From positions 1 through 49,951 of the forward strand of contig NZ_PGSG01000117.1 in assembly GCF_002843305.1 (NCBI RefSeq): 49,951 nucleotides of DNA. Direction: 5' to 3'. The stretch is from Streptomyces barkulensis (GTDB lineage Bacteria; Actinomycetota; Actinomycetes; Streptomycetales; Streptomycetaceae). The notes beneath the pieces were generated by a model. It was not told the DNA's origin and did not search any database. It saw only the letters and a program-made list of their open reading frames with translations. Below are positions 32,772-41,525 of the stretch, piece after piece (the stretch's first letter is position 1; every line of letters begins with the position of its first letter). The position numbers and the translations under genes are program-made.

Positions 32772-33704
32772 GTGCACAAACGCTTACTGCGCCGCGTCTG
32801 GGCCGGTGTGCTCGGCGGTGTCCTGCTGGCCGTATCCCAGACGGCTCCCGCGGCGGCGGCCCCGGAGCGGCTGCCCGTCCCGGCCCGGGCCGGGGCGCAG
32901 CACGGCACCCTGGACAGCCGCGTCCTGGAGATCCACTCCACCGCGGACGGCATGTCCGCGCCGAGCACCGCGACCCCGGGCCCGACCACCTTCCGCACGA
33001 CGACGACGCAGGACTTCACCGGCTGGGTCGGCCTGGCCCGCCCCCACGAGGGAGTCCCGTGGGAGGAGCTCCGGGCCGCGATCGGCAAGGTCATCTCGAC
33101 GGACCCCGAGGCCATCATCAGTGGCAGCAGGGAACTGGAGGAGGCCGGAACGCTGCTCGGCGGCACGGTGGTCTACCCCGACCTGCCGGCGTCCTTCACC
33201 CAGATCCTCCGGCCGGGGACCTACTTCCTCTTCGACTACCACCACGTCAACTCCCCCGAACCGCGGGTGCGCAGGCTCGTGGTCTCCGGGGCGTTCTCGG
33301 GACGCGTCCCGAGCGCCTCGGCGACGCTGACCGCCACGATGGACGGCGGCGAGCCCCGCTTCACCGTGTCGGGCACCGTGCGGGCCGGCCGGCCGGTCCT
33401 GTTCCGCAACCACATGCCCGCCCGGCAGCTCGCGGAGGCCGTGGTCTTCCCGCTGGAGGAAGGGGTCACCGAGGAGGACCTGGTGGCCTGGTTCGACCAG
33501 TTCGGCGACCACGGCCGGTTCCCGGACGATCCGGGGCCGCTCGGCAACGGCCCGGGCGCCCTCCCGCTCTCCCCCGGCCGCTCCCAGGTGGTGGAGCTGC
33601 CGCTGGAGCCGGGACCGCACGTGGTGATCAACTGGTTCAAGGACGCCGATGACGGCGTGATGTTCCTCAAGAAGGGGCAGTACGAGATCTTCGAGGTGCG
33701 CTGA
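32772..33704 (+). CDS. Secreted protein of unknown function with a TTA codon
   Basis: The family was not recognised. The 310-aa product has a classic Sec signal peptide: basic start (HKRLLRRVW), hydrophobic core and APAAAAPERL cleavage region near residue 30. The mature part is beta-rich with two similar segments (residues ~75-175 and ~185-305), including FTGWVGLARPHEGV, YFLFDYHHVNSPEPRVRRL and HVVINWFKDADDGVMFLKKGQYEIFEV. The start is GTG and the fifth codon is TTA (32784-32786), making translation depend on the bldA tRNA. It lies after the glycosyltransferase and before a terminator. A binding or sequestering role outside the cell is a guess only. Confidence 0.75.
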   Translation: MHKRLLRRVWAGVLGGVLLAVSQTAPAAAAPERLPVPARAGAQHGTLDSRVLEIHSTADGMSAPSTATPGPTTFRTTTTQDFTGWVGLARPHEGVPWEELRAAIGKVISTDPEAIISGSRELEEAGTLLGGTVVYPDLPASFTQILRPGTYFLFDYHHVNSPEPRVRRLVVSGAFSGRVPSASATLTATMDGGEPRFTVSGTVRAGRPVLFRNHMPARQLAEAVVFPLEEGVTEEDLVAWFDQFGDHGRFPDDPGPLGNGPGALPLSPGRSQVVELPLEPGPHVVINWFKDADDGVMFLKKGQYEIFEVR

Positions 33705-33726
33705 CCGGCGGACCTCTCCGGTCCCC

Positions 33727-33757
33727 GCGGGGCCGCGGCCACTGGCCGCGGCCCCGC
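33727..33757 (+). terminator. Terminator after the secreted-protein gene
   Basis: A perfect 14-bp stem (33727-33740 with 33744-33757), loop ACT, is followed by TCGTGTTT. It closes the MFS-GT-secreted-protein transcript. Confidence 0.8.
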
Positions 33758-33789
33758 TCGTGTTTCCGCCCCTGCTTCGGCTCGTCCCC

Positions 33790-33820
33790 CGTTCGTCTTC
33801 CCGTTCGTCTTCCCGTTCGT
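33790..33820. repeat. 12-bp tandem repeat CGTTCGTCTTCC
   Basis: Two complete and one partial copy lie in the 236-bp spacer before the sugar operon. Confidence 0.85.
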
Positions 33821-33940
33821 GGTTCCCGGCCGTGTCCCGCACGCGTTCCCGCGGCGCCGCGGCGCGGTCCGCGCCGTACCGGTCCGCCGCACCACCGAGC
33901 GCCTCGCCCGGAGGGCGGGGCCCACCCCTCGAGGAGAGGC

Positions 33941-35098
33941 ATGATCAACGTATTCCAGCCCAGTCTGGGCGAGAAGGAACTAGCGGCCGTCGCGGAGGTG
34001 TTCGAGAGCAACTGGCTCGGGCACGGGCCGCGCACCAAGGCCTTCGAGTCGGAGTTCGCCGCGCACATCGGGGCGGACCCCGAGCAGGTCGTCTTCATCA
34101 ACTCGTGCACCGCCGGGCTCTTCCTCGCCACCGAGCTGCTGGAGCTCGGCCCCGGTGACGACGTGGTCATGCCCTCGGTCAGCTTCGTCGCCGCCGCCAA
34201 CGCCGTCGCCGCCACCGGGGCGCGCCCCGTCTTCTGCGACGTGGACCCGCGCACCCTCAACCCGACCGCCGCCCAGGTCGAGAGCGCGCTGACCGCCCGC
34301 ACCAAGGCGGTGCTGGTGCTGCACTACGGCGGGTACCCGGGCGACATCGCCGCCATCGCGGAGCTCTGCCGCGCACGCGGGGTCAAGCTCGTGGAGGACG
34401 CCGCCTGCGCCGTGGCCTCCCGTGCCGACGGGACCGCCTGCGGCACCTTCGGCGACCTGGCCGTGTGGAGCTTCGACTCCATGAAGGTGCTGGTCACCGG
34501 GGACGGCGGCGCCTTCTACGCCCGCGACCCGGAACTCGCGCGCCGGGCCCGCACCCTGGCGTACCACGGTCTGGAGCAGTCCAGCGGCTTCTCCGCGGCG
34601 AAGGTGTCCCACCGCTGGTGGGAGCTGAACGTGCGGAACTTCGGCCGGCGGATCATCGGCAACGACGTCACCGCGGCCATCGGCAGCGTCCAGCTCGGGC
34701 GGCTGCCGGAGAACATCGCCCGGCGGCGCGAGGTCGCCGAGACCTACGACCGGCTGCTGTCCGACGCCGCGGGCGTGCGCCTGCCCCCGCCGCTGCCCGA
34801 GGGGCACACCGGCTCCTACTACTTCTACTGGGTGCGGCTCGACCCGGCCGTCCGCGACCGGGTCGCCGCCGACCTGCTGGACCGGGGGATCTACACGACC
34901 TTCCGCTACCCGCCGCTGCACAGGGTGCCCGCCTACGGGGCGGGCCACCTCCGGCTGCCCGGCGCCGAGGAGGCCGCCGAGACCACGCTGCTGCTGCCGC
35001 TGCACCAGGGACTCGACGACACGGACGTGCGGACGGTGGCCGACGAGCTGCGCAAGGCCGTGGAGAACCGGTCGGCGGAGCCGGCCGGCGGGGAGTAG
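33941..35098 (+). CDS. DegT/DnrJ-type PLP sugar 4-aminotransferase
   Basis: This enzyme transfers an amino group to a keto-sugar nucleotide, most likely at C4 of the tetradeoxy intermediate, as SpnR does in forosamine synthesis. The 385-aa fold-type I protein has the PLP lysine K182 in WSFDSMKVLVTGDGG, the Asp/Ala stack residues in VEDAACAVAS, and NSCTAGL for phosphate binding. Regiochemistry (C3 or C4) cannot be fixed from sequence alone. C4 fits because a C3-deoxygenase is encoded nearby. It is the first gene of a seven- or eight-gene sugar operon. Confidence 0.92.
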   Translation: MINVFQPSLGEKELAAVAEVFESNWLGHGPRTKAFESEFAAHIGADPEQVVFINSCTAGLFLATELLELGPGDDVVMPSVSFVAAANAVAATGARPVFCDVDPRTLNPTAAQVESALTARTKAVLVLHYGGYPGDIAAIAELCRARGVKLVEDAACAVASRADGTACGTFGDLAVWSFDSMKVLVTGDGGAFYARDPELARRARTLAYHGLEQSSGFSAAKVSHRWWELNVRNFGRRIIGNDVTAAIGSVQLGRLPENIARRREVAETYDRLLSDAAGVRLPPPLPEGHTGSYYFYWVRLDPAVRDRVAADLLDRGIYTTFRYPPLHRVPAYGAGHLRLPGAEEAAETTLLLPLHQGLDDTDVRTVADELRKAVENRSAEPAGGE

Positions 35099-35100
35099 CC

Positions 35101-35694
35101 GTGCGCGTCGAGGAGACCGCCGTCCCCGGGTCGTACGTCGTCACGCCCGAGCAGCTCCACGACCGGCGCGGCAACTTCTACGAGGGACTGCGCACCGACC
35201 TCCTGGAGGAGGTCCTGGGGCACCCGTTCACGCCCCGGCAGATCAACTACTCCACCTCGCGCCGCAACACCCTGCGCGGTATCCACGGTGTGGCCCGCCC
35301 TCCCGGCCAGTCCAAGTACGTCACCTGCGTACGGGGAGCGCTGCGCGACATCGTGGTCGACCTTCGGGTGGGCTCCCCCACGTTCGGCCGGTACTCCGTG
35401 CGGGAGCTGGACGCCGCTTCGGGCCGGGCGGTCTACGTGCCCGAGGGCGTCGGCCACGGCTTCCTGGCACTGACCGACGACACCTGCATCTGCTACGTGC
35501 TGTCCAGCACCTATGTGCCCGGCACGCAGATAGACATCAACCCACTGGATCCTGATCTCGCGCTGCCCTGGGGGTTCACGGAACCGCCCCTGCTGTCGGA
35601 CAAGGACGCCGAGGCGCCCTCCGTGGCACAGGCGCTGTCGGCCGGGCTGCTGGCCCGCCGACAGGAGGACGGCCCCCGCCGCGTACCGCTGTGA
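35101..35694 (+). CDS. NDP-4-keto-6-deoxyhexose 3,5-epimerase (RmlC-like)
   Basis: A cupin-type epimerase that inverts C5 (and often C3) to give the L-sugar. The 197-aa protein shows FYEGLRTDLLEEVLGHPF, RRNTLRGIHG with the catalytic His, VPEGVGHGFLAL and the RmlC-end motif INPLDPDLALPW. The GTG start lies 2 bp after the aminotransferase stop. Presence of this gene suggests an L-configured final sugar, unless it acts on C3 only. Confidence 0.92.
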   Translation: MRVEETAVPGSYVVTPEQLHDRRGNFYEGLRTDLLEEVLGHPFTPRQINYSTSRRNTLRGIHGVARPPGQSKYVTCVRGALRDIVVDLRVGSPTFGRYSVRELDAASGRAVYVPEGVGHGFLALTDDTCICYVLSSTYVPGTQIDINPLDPDLALPWGFTEPPLLSDKDAEAPSVAQALSAGLLARRQEDGPRRVPL

Positions 35695-35707
35695 GGAGAG
35701 AACTGCC

Positions 35708-36763
35708 ATGAAGGCCCTGGTGCTGTCGGGCGGGTCGGGCACCCGTCTGCGCCCGTTCAGCTACTCCATGCCCAAACAGCTCATACCGATAGCGAACAAG
35801 CCGGTCCTGGCACATGTCCTGGACAACATCCGCGCGCTGGGCGTCACCGAGGTCGGCATCGTCGTCGGCGACCGGGCCGCCCAGATCTCCGAGGTGATCG
35901 GCGACGGCTCGTCCATGGGGGTGCGCGTCACCTACATCCCGCAGGAGAGGCCGCTGGGGCTGGCGCACTGCGTGGCGCTGGCCAGACCCTTCCTCGGCGA
36001 CGAGGACTTCGTGATGTACCTGGGCGACAACATGCTGCCCGAGGGGATCGCCCCGATCGCCGAGGAGTTCACCGCGCGGCGGCCCGACGCGCAGGTGGTG
36101 GTGCACAAGGTGTCCGATCCGCGGGCGTTCGGGGTGGCCGAGCTGGACGCCGACGGCCGGGTCGAGCGCCTGGTCGAGAAGCCGTCCCGGCCGCGCAGCG
36201 ACCTGGCGCTGATCGGGGTGTACTTCTTCACCCCGGCCATCCACCGCGCGGTCGCCGCGATCGAGCCCAGCGCGCGCGGCGAGCTGGAGATCACCGACGC
36301 CATCCAGCTGCTCGTGGCCGAGGGCCGCGACGTGCGGGCAAGCGTGTACGGCGGCTACTGGAAGGACACCGGGCGCGTCGAGGACGTGCTGGAGTGCAAC
36401 CGCCGTCTGCTGGAGACGCTGCGGCCGTACGCCGCCGGCGAGGTCGACGCGCACAGCGAGGTCACCGGCCCGGTGGTGATCGAGGCCGGCGCCCGGATCG
36501 TGCGGTCCCGGATCACGGGCCCGGCGATCGTCGGCGCGGGCTCGGTCGTGGAGGGCAGCGACCTCGGCCCCGGCACGTCCATCGGCCGGGACTGCGTGCT
36601 GCGCAACACCCGGCTGACCGACTCCATCGTGCTCGACGGCGCGTCGATCGCCGATCTGCCCGGGCTGCACGGCTCGCTCATCGGCCGCAACGCCAGCGTG
36701 GGCGCCTCGGCGCGGCACCGGCTCGTCATCGGGGACCACACCCGGATCGAGGTGGCGGCATGA
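35708..36763 (+). CDS. Glucose-1-phosphate thymidylyltransferase, long form
   Basis: Makes dTDP-glucose from dTTP and glucose-1-phosphate, the entry step of the deoxysugar pathway. The 351-aa protein has the nucleotide-binding start LSGGSGTRLRPFSYSMPKQL, the sugar-site YLGDNMLPEG and VEKPSRPRSDLALIGVYFF. It also has a C-terminal left-handed beta-helix of hexapeptide-type repeats (residues ~245-340), which short RmlA enzymes lack. That long form is the one usual in Streptomyces antibiotic clusters (StrD type). It overlaps the next gene by ATGA. Confidence 0.95.
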   Translation: MKALVLSGGSGTRLRPFSYSMPKQLIPIANKPVLAHVLDNIRALGVTEVGIVVGDRAAQISEVIGDGSSMGVRVTYIPQERPLGLAHCVALARPFLGDEDFVMYLGDNMLPEGIAPIAEEFTARRPDAQVVVHKVSDPRAFGVAELDADGRVERLVEKPSRPRSDLALIGVYFFTPAIHRAVAAIEPSARGELEITDAIQLLVAEGRDVRASVYGGYWKDTGRVEDVLECNRRLLETLRPYAAGEVDAHSEVTGPVVIEAGARIVRSRITGPAIVGAGSVVEGSDLGPGTSIGRDCVLRNTRLTDSIVLDGASIADLPGLHGSLIGRNASVGASARHRLVIGDHTRIEVAA

Positions 36764-37770
36764 GGATCCTGGTCACCGGCGGAGCGGGCTTCATCGGCTC
36801 GCACTACGTCCGCACCCTCCTGGACGGCGGCTACGCCGGGTACGAGGGGGCCCGGGTCACCGTTGTGGACAAACTGACCTACGCCGGGCGGCGGGACAAC
36901 CTGCCCGCCCGCCACCCGCGGCTGGAGTTCGTACGGGGCGACGTGTGCGACCCGGTGCTGCTGCGGGAGCTGCTGCCCGGCCACGACGCGGTGGTGCACT
37001 TCGCCGCCGAGTCCCACGTCGACCGGTCGCTGGAGTCGGCCGCCGAGTTCGTGCGCACCAACGTGGGCGGCACCCAGAACCTGCTGCACGCCTGTCTGGA
37101 GGCGGGCGTTCAGCGGGTGGTGCACGTCTCCACCGACGAGGTCTACGGCTCCATCGAGCGGGGTTCGTGGACGGAGGAGTGGCCGCTGGCCCCCAACTCG
37201 CCCTACGCCGCGTCCAAGGCCGGCTCCGACCTGGTCGCGCGCGCCTACTGGCGCACCCACGGACTGGACCTGTCCATCACCCGCTGCTCGAACAACTACG
37301 GGCCGTACCAGCACCCGGAGAAGCTCATCCCGCTGTTCGTGACGAACCTGCTGGAGGGCGAGCCCCTGCCGCTCTACGGGGACGGGCGCAACGTGCGGGA
37401 GTGGCTGCACGTGGACGACCACTGCCGCGCCGTCCAGCTCGTCCTCACCCGGGGGCGCGCCGGCGAGGTCTACAACGTCGGCGGCGGCAACGAGCAGACC
37501 AACCGCTCCGTCACCGAGCGGCTGCTGCGGCTGTGCGACGCCGACTGGTCCATGGTCCGCCGGGTCGCCGACCGCAAGGGCCACGACCTGCGCTACTCGC
37601 TGGACGAGACCAAGATCCGCGAGGAGCTGGGCTACGCGCCGCGGATCGAGTTCGAAAGGGGGCTGGCGGAGACCGTCGAGTGGTACCGCTCCAACCCCGG
37701 CTGGTGGAAGGCCGCCAAGCACGGCGGCGACGAGCGCTCCACGGGGCACGCCTTGACGAGGGAGAAGTGA
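36760..37770 (+). CDS. rfbB: dTDP-glucose 4,6-dehydratase
   Basis: Converts dTDP-glucose to the 4-keto-6-deoxy intermediate with tightly bound NAD. The 336-aa extended SDR has TGGAGFIGSHYVR at the start, HFAAESHVDRS, the active-site VSTDEVYGS, the catalytic pair in SPYAASKAGSD and NNYGPYQHPEKLIP. All residues expected for RmlB-type dehydratases are present. Start fixed by the ATGA overlap with the preceding gene. Confidence 0.96.
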   Translation: MRILVTGGAGFIGSHYVRTLLDGGYAGYEGARVTVVDKLTYAGRRDNLPARHPRLEFVRGDVCDPVLLRELLPGHDAVVHFAAESHVDRSLESAAEFVRTNVGGTQNLLHACLEAGVQRVVHVSTDEVYGSIERGSWTEEWPLAPNSPYAASKAGSDLVARAYWRTHGLDLSITRCSNNYGPYQHPEKLIPLFVTNLLEGEPLPLYGDGRNVREWLHVDDHCRAVQLVLTRGRAGEVYNVGGGNEQTNRSVTERLLRLCDADWSMVRRVADRKGHDLRYSLDETKIREELGYAPRIEFERGLAETVEWYRSNPGWWKAAKHGGDERSTGHALTREK

Positions 37771-37777
37771 GCCGAAC

Positions 37778-39082
37778 ATGAGTGAGCACAGGGCTCTGGT
37801 CCTGGACGAGACCCGCAAGTACCACCTGGAGGTCCAGGGCGACCGCGGCTTCGTGCCCGGTGTCACCGAGATATGGCCCTCGGGGGCGGTGCTGGACGCC
37901 GACGACCGGGCGGCGCTGGTGGAGGCCGCGCTGGACATGAGCATCGCCGCTGGACGGCGGTGCCGCATGTTCGAGTCCCGCTTCGCCCGGCTGCTGGGAC
38001 GGCGCAAGGCCCATCTGACGAACTCGGGCTCCTCGGCCAACCTGCTGGCCCTGACCGCCCTGACCTCCCATGTGCTGGGGGACCGCCGGCTGAAGCCCGG
38101 CGACGAGGTGATCACGGTGGCGGCGGGCTTCCCGACGACGGTGAACCCGATCGTGCAGAACGGCCTGATCCCGGTCTTCGTCGACGTGGAGATGGGGATC
38201 TACAACACCACCGCCGAGCGCGTCGCCCGGGCCATCGGTCCGAAGACCAGGGCGATCATGATCGCGCACGCCCTCGGCAACCCCTTCGAGGTCGCCGAGA
38301 TCGCCGAACTGGCGCGTGAGCACGGTCTGTTCTTCGTCGAGGACAACTGCGACGCGGTGGGCTCGACCTACGACGGCAGGCTGACCGGCACCTTCGGCGA
38401 CCTCTCCACGGTGAGCTTCTACCCCGCCCACCACCTGACGATGGGCGAGGGCGGCATCGTGCTGACCTCGGACCTGAAGGTGGCCCGCGTCGTGGAGTCG
38501 CTGCGCGACTGGGGCCGGGACTGCTGGTGCGAGCCGGGGAAGAACAACACCTGCTTCAAGCGGTTCGAGTACCAGATGGGCAAGCTCCCCAAGGGCTACG
38601 ACCACAAGTACATCTTCTCCCACGTCGGCTACAACCTGAAGGCGACCGACCTCCAGGCCGCCCTGGGCCTGACCCAGCTCGACAAACTCGACGGCTTCAT
38701 CGAGGCGCGGCGGCGCAACTGGCGGCGGCTGCGCGAGGGTCTGGACGGGGTCCCGCACCTGCTGCTGCCCGAGGCCACGCCCCGCAGCGAGCCGAGCTGG
38801 TTCGGATTCGTGATCACCGTCGACCCCCGGGCCCCGTTCAGCCGGGCCGCGCTGGTGGACTTCCTGGAGAGCCGGAAGATCGGCACCCGCAGGCTGTTCG
38901 CGGGCAACCTGACCCGCCAGCCGGCGTACGTCGACCGACCGCACCGGGTCGTGGGCGATCTGACCAACAGCGATCTGATCACCGAGCAGACCTTCTGGAT
39001 CGGCGTCTACCCGGGGCTGACCGACGAGATGATCGACTACGTCGTCTCCTCGGTGAAGGAGTTCGTGGGGAGGAACCGGTGA
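37778..39082 (+). CDS. rfbH: NDP-hexose 3-dehydratase (RfbH/SpnQ type)
   Basis: This PMP- and iron-sulfur-dependent enzyme removes the C3 hydroxyl from a 4-keto sugar. In the 434-aa protein the PLP lysine of aminotransferases is replaced by His in FYPAHHLTMGEGG (H218/H219), the mark of the E1/ColD-like dehydratases. The [2Fe-2S] ligands C191, C249, C251 and C259 keep the C-x57-C-x1-C-x7-C spacing. It is the key enzyme for a 3-deoxy sugar. Partner reductases are not encoded nearby and may be shared cellular ones. The TGA overlaps the GTG of the next gene. Confidence 0.95.
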   Translation: MSEHRALVLDETRKYHLEVQGDRGFVPGVTEIWPSGAVLDADDRAALVEAALDMSIAAGRRCRMFESRFARLLGRRKAHLTNSGSSANLLALTALTSHVLGDRRLKPGDEVITVAAGFPTTVNPIVQNGLIPVFVDVEMGIYNTTAERVARAIGPKTRAIMIAHALGNPFEVAEIAELAREHGLFFVEDNCDAVGSTYDGRLTGTFGDLSTVSFYPAHHLTMGEGGIVLTSDLKVARVVESLRDWGRDCWCEPGKNNTCFKRFEYQMGKLPKGYDHKYIFSHVGYNLKATDLQAALGLTQLDKLDGFIEARRRNWRRLREGLDGVPHLLLPEATPRSEPSWFGFVITVDPRAPFSRAALVDFLESRKIGTRRLFAGNLTRQPAYVDRPHRVVGDLTNSDLITEQTFWIGVYPGLTDEMIDYVVSSVKEFVGRNR

Positions 39083-40503
39083 CGACCACGGTCCCGCTGC
39101 GGCCGCGGGAGGACACCGCGCTGCCCGCTCGCCTGGCCCGCTCCGCCGCCGAGCGCGGCGCCGGGGCCCAGATGCGCACCGACGAGTTCGCCGGCTGGCT
39201 CGCCCGGCGGGCCGAGGCGCACCGCTTCTCCGTCGAGCGCATCCCCTTCGACCGGCTGCGGGGCTGGTCCTTCGAGGAGGGGACCGGAAACCTGGTCCAC
39301 GACAGCGGTCGGTTCTTCACCGTCGAGGGGCTGCACGCCGAGGTGGACGAGGGGCCGGTGCGCCAGTGGCGGCAGCCCATCATCAAGCAGCCCGAGGTGG
39401 GCATCCTGGGCATCGTCGCCAAGGAGTTCGACGGCGTCCTGCACTTCCTGATGCAGGCGAAGATGGAGCCGGGCAACAGGAACCTGCTCCAGCTCTCCCC
39501 GACCGTGCAGGCGACCCGCTCCAACTACACCGGGGTGCACCGGGGTTCGCCGGTCAAGTACATCGACCACTTCGTCTCGCCGGGCCGCGGGCGGGTGCTC
39601 GCCGACGTGCTCCAGTCCGAGCACGGCTCCTGGTTCTTCCGCAAGTCCAACCGGAACATGCTGGTGGAGGCCGCCGGCGACGTACCGGTGGATCCGGACT
39701 TCTGCTGGCTGACCCTGGGGCAGATCGGCGAGCTGCTGCGCCGGGACAACGTGGTCAACATGGATGCCCGCACCGTCCTGGCCTGCGCCCCGGCCGGGCG
39801 CGACGGGCGGGGGGCGCTGCACTCGGACACCGAACTGCTGTCCTGGTTCACCGCCGAGCGGTCCCGGCACGAGGTGCGGGCCGAGCGCGTCCCGCTGGAC
39901 CGGGTGACCGGGTGGCGGCGGGACGAGTGGGCGATCCGCCACGAGGCCGGGCGGTACTTCGAGGTGGTGGCCGTCTCCGTGGAGGCCGGGAACCGCGAGG
40001 TCACCGGGTGGACCCAGCCGCTGTTCGAGCCGGTCGGGCTGGGGGTGACCGCGTTCCTCACCCGCAGGATCGGTGGCGTGCCGCACGTGCTGGTCCACGC
40101 GCGCGTCGAGGGCGGCTTCCTGGACACCGTCGAGCTCGGCCCGACCGTCCAGTACACGCCGGACAACTACGCGCACCTCGCCGGGGCCGACCGGCCGGCC
40201 TTTCTGGACCGGGTGCTGCAAGCCCGGCCGGAGAGCGTCCTGTACGAGGCGGTCCACTCCGAGGAGGGCGGCCGGTTCCTCAACGCCGAGTCCCGCTACC
40301 TGGTGGTGTCGGACGAGGACGAGGACGGGGGCGGGGACGAGGGCGGAGCCGGGGCCGGGCACGGGGCCGGCACGGCGCCGCCGCCCGGCTACCGCTGGGT
40401 CAGCGTCGACCAGCTCAACGCCCTGGTGCGGCACGGCCACTACGTCAACGTCCAGGCGCGCACGCTGCTCGCCTGCGTCAACACGGGGGCGGTGGAGCTG
40501 TGA
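39079..40503 (+). CDS. NDP-hexose 2,3-dehydratase (SpnO/EryBVI type)
   Basis: Starts C2 deoxygenation by removing water from the 4-keto-6-deoxy sugar. The 474-aa protein is built from two similar halves (~30-240 and ~245-470), each with the pattern FxVERIPFDRLRGW / VRAERVPLDRVTGW, LLQLSPTVQATRSNY / TVELGPTVQYTPDNY and a closing NMDARTVLAC / NVQARTLLAC. This internal duplication is typical of the family. A short Gly/Asp-rich insert (~415-430) is encoded by repetitive DNA. Start is a GTG overlapping the previous stop, and its own stop overlaps the next start (GTGA). Confidence 0.95.
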   Translation: MTTTVPLRPREDTALPARLARSAAERGAGAQMRTDEFAGWLARRAEAHRFSVERIPFDRLRGWSFEEGTGNLVHDSGRFFTVEGLHAEVDEGPVRQWRQPIIKQPEVGILGIVAKEFDGVLHFLMQAKMEPGNRNLLQLSPTVQATRSNYTGVHRGSPVKYIDHFVSPGRGRVLADVLQSEHGSWFFRKSNRNMLVEAAGDVPVDPDFCWLTLGQIGELLRRDNVVNMDARTVLACAPAGRDGRGALHSDTELLSWFTAERSRHEVRAERVPLDRVTGWRRDEWAIRHEAGRYFEVVAVSVEAGNREVTGWTQPLFEPVGLGVTAFLTRRIGGVPHVLVHARVEGGFLDTVELGPTVQYTPDNYAHLAGADRPAFLDRVLQARPESVLYEAVHSEEGGRFLNAESRYLVVSDEDEDGGGDEGGAGAGHGAGTAPPPGYRWVSVDQLNALVRHGHYVNVQARTLLACVNTGAVEL

Positions 40504-41525
40504 CGGAACCGGTCCGGATCGGCGTGCTGGGCTGCGCGGACATCGCCCGGCGCCGGATGCTCCCCGCCATGGCGGCCTCCCCCCACGTCCGGCCGGCCGC
40601 CGTCGCGGCCCGGGACCCCCGGCGCGCCGAGGAGACCGCGCGGCCCTACGGCTGCCGGGCGACGGGATACCTGGAACTGCTGGCCGACCCGGAGATCGAC
40701 GCCGTGTACGTGCCGCTCCCGGCCGCACTGCACGCCCGCTGGGTCGAGGCCGCGCTGCGGGCGGGCAAGCACGTGCTGGCGGAGAAGCCGCTGACCACCG
40801 GGCGGGACCGCACGGCCGCGCTCCTCTCCCTGGCCCGCGCCCGGGGGCTGGCGCTGATGGAGAACGTCATGTTCGTCCACCACGGCCAGCACCGGGCGGT
40901 CGGCGAGCTGGTCCGCGGCGGCGCCATCGGCGAACTGCGTTCCTTCCGAGCCGAGTTCACGGTGCCGGCCCGGCCCGAGGGCGACATCCGCCACAGCCCG
41001 GAGCTGGGCGGCGGCGCCCTGTGGGACACCGGCGTCTACCCCGTGCGGGCCGCGCTGCACTTCCTCGGCCACGAGCTGTCGGTGCTCGGCGCGCACCTGG
41101 AGACGCATCCGCGCCACGGTGTGGACGTCTCCGGCGCCGCGCTGCTGCGCACGCCCGGCGGGGTCACCGCGCAGCTGCTGTTCGGCCTGGACCACGGCTA
41201 CCGCTCCTGCTACGAACTGGTCGGCTCGCGCGGCCGTATCCGTGTCGACCGGGCCTTCACCCCCGGCCCCGACCAGGCTCCCGCCGTGCTCGTGGAGCGG
41301 GGCACGGAGCGCGAGGAGCCGCGGCTGCCGCCCGAGGACCAGGTCGTCCGCACCCTCGACGCCTTCGCCGCCGCGGTGCGCGCGGGCGAGGTGGTGGCCG
41401 GGCCGGAGTGCCTGCGGGAGGCCGAACTGCTGGAGGCCGTCCGGGCGGCCGGAAGTGGCGTGAACCAGCCGGTGATGTCGGCCCCTTTGACGATGATGGC
41501 AGCCAACAGAGAGGTGGACCGATGA
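40500..41525 (+). CDS. Gfo/Idh/MocA-type NDP-hexose 3-ketoreductase
   Basis: Reduces the 3-keto group left by the 2,3-dehydratase (SpnN/TylC1-like role), completing 2-deoxygenation. The 341-aa protein has the Rossmann start IGVLGCADIARRRMLPAM, the signature AEKPLTTGR with the conserved Lys, and GGGALWDTGVYPVRAAL in the substrate domain. Coupled at both ends (GTGA and ATGA). Confidence 0.93.
   Translation: MTEPVRIGVLGCADIARRRMLPAMAASPHVRPAAVAARDPRRAEETARPYGCRATGYLELLADPEIDAVYVPLPAALHARWVEAALRAGKHVLAEKPLTTGRDRTAALLSLARARGLALMENVMFVHHGQHRAVGELVRGGAIGELRSFRAEFTVPARPEGDIRHSPELGGGALWDTGVYPVRAALHFLGHELSVLGAHLETHPRHGVDVSGAALLRTPGGVTAQLLFGLDHGYRSCYELVGSRGRIRVDRAFTPGPDQAPAVLVERGTEREEPRLPPEDQVVRTLDAFAAAVRAGEVVAGPECLREAELLEAVRAAGSGVNQPVMSAPLTMMAANREVDR

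Noticed and set aside
39079..40503. Fusion of two different genes in the 2,3-dehydratase
   Set aside because: The two similar halves are the normal internal duplication of this family.
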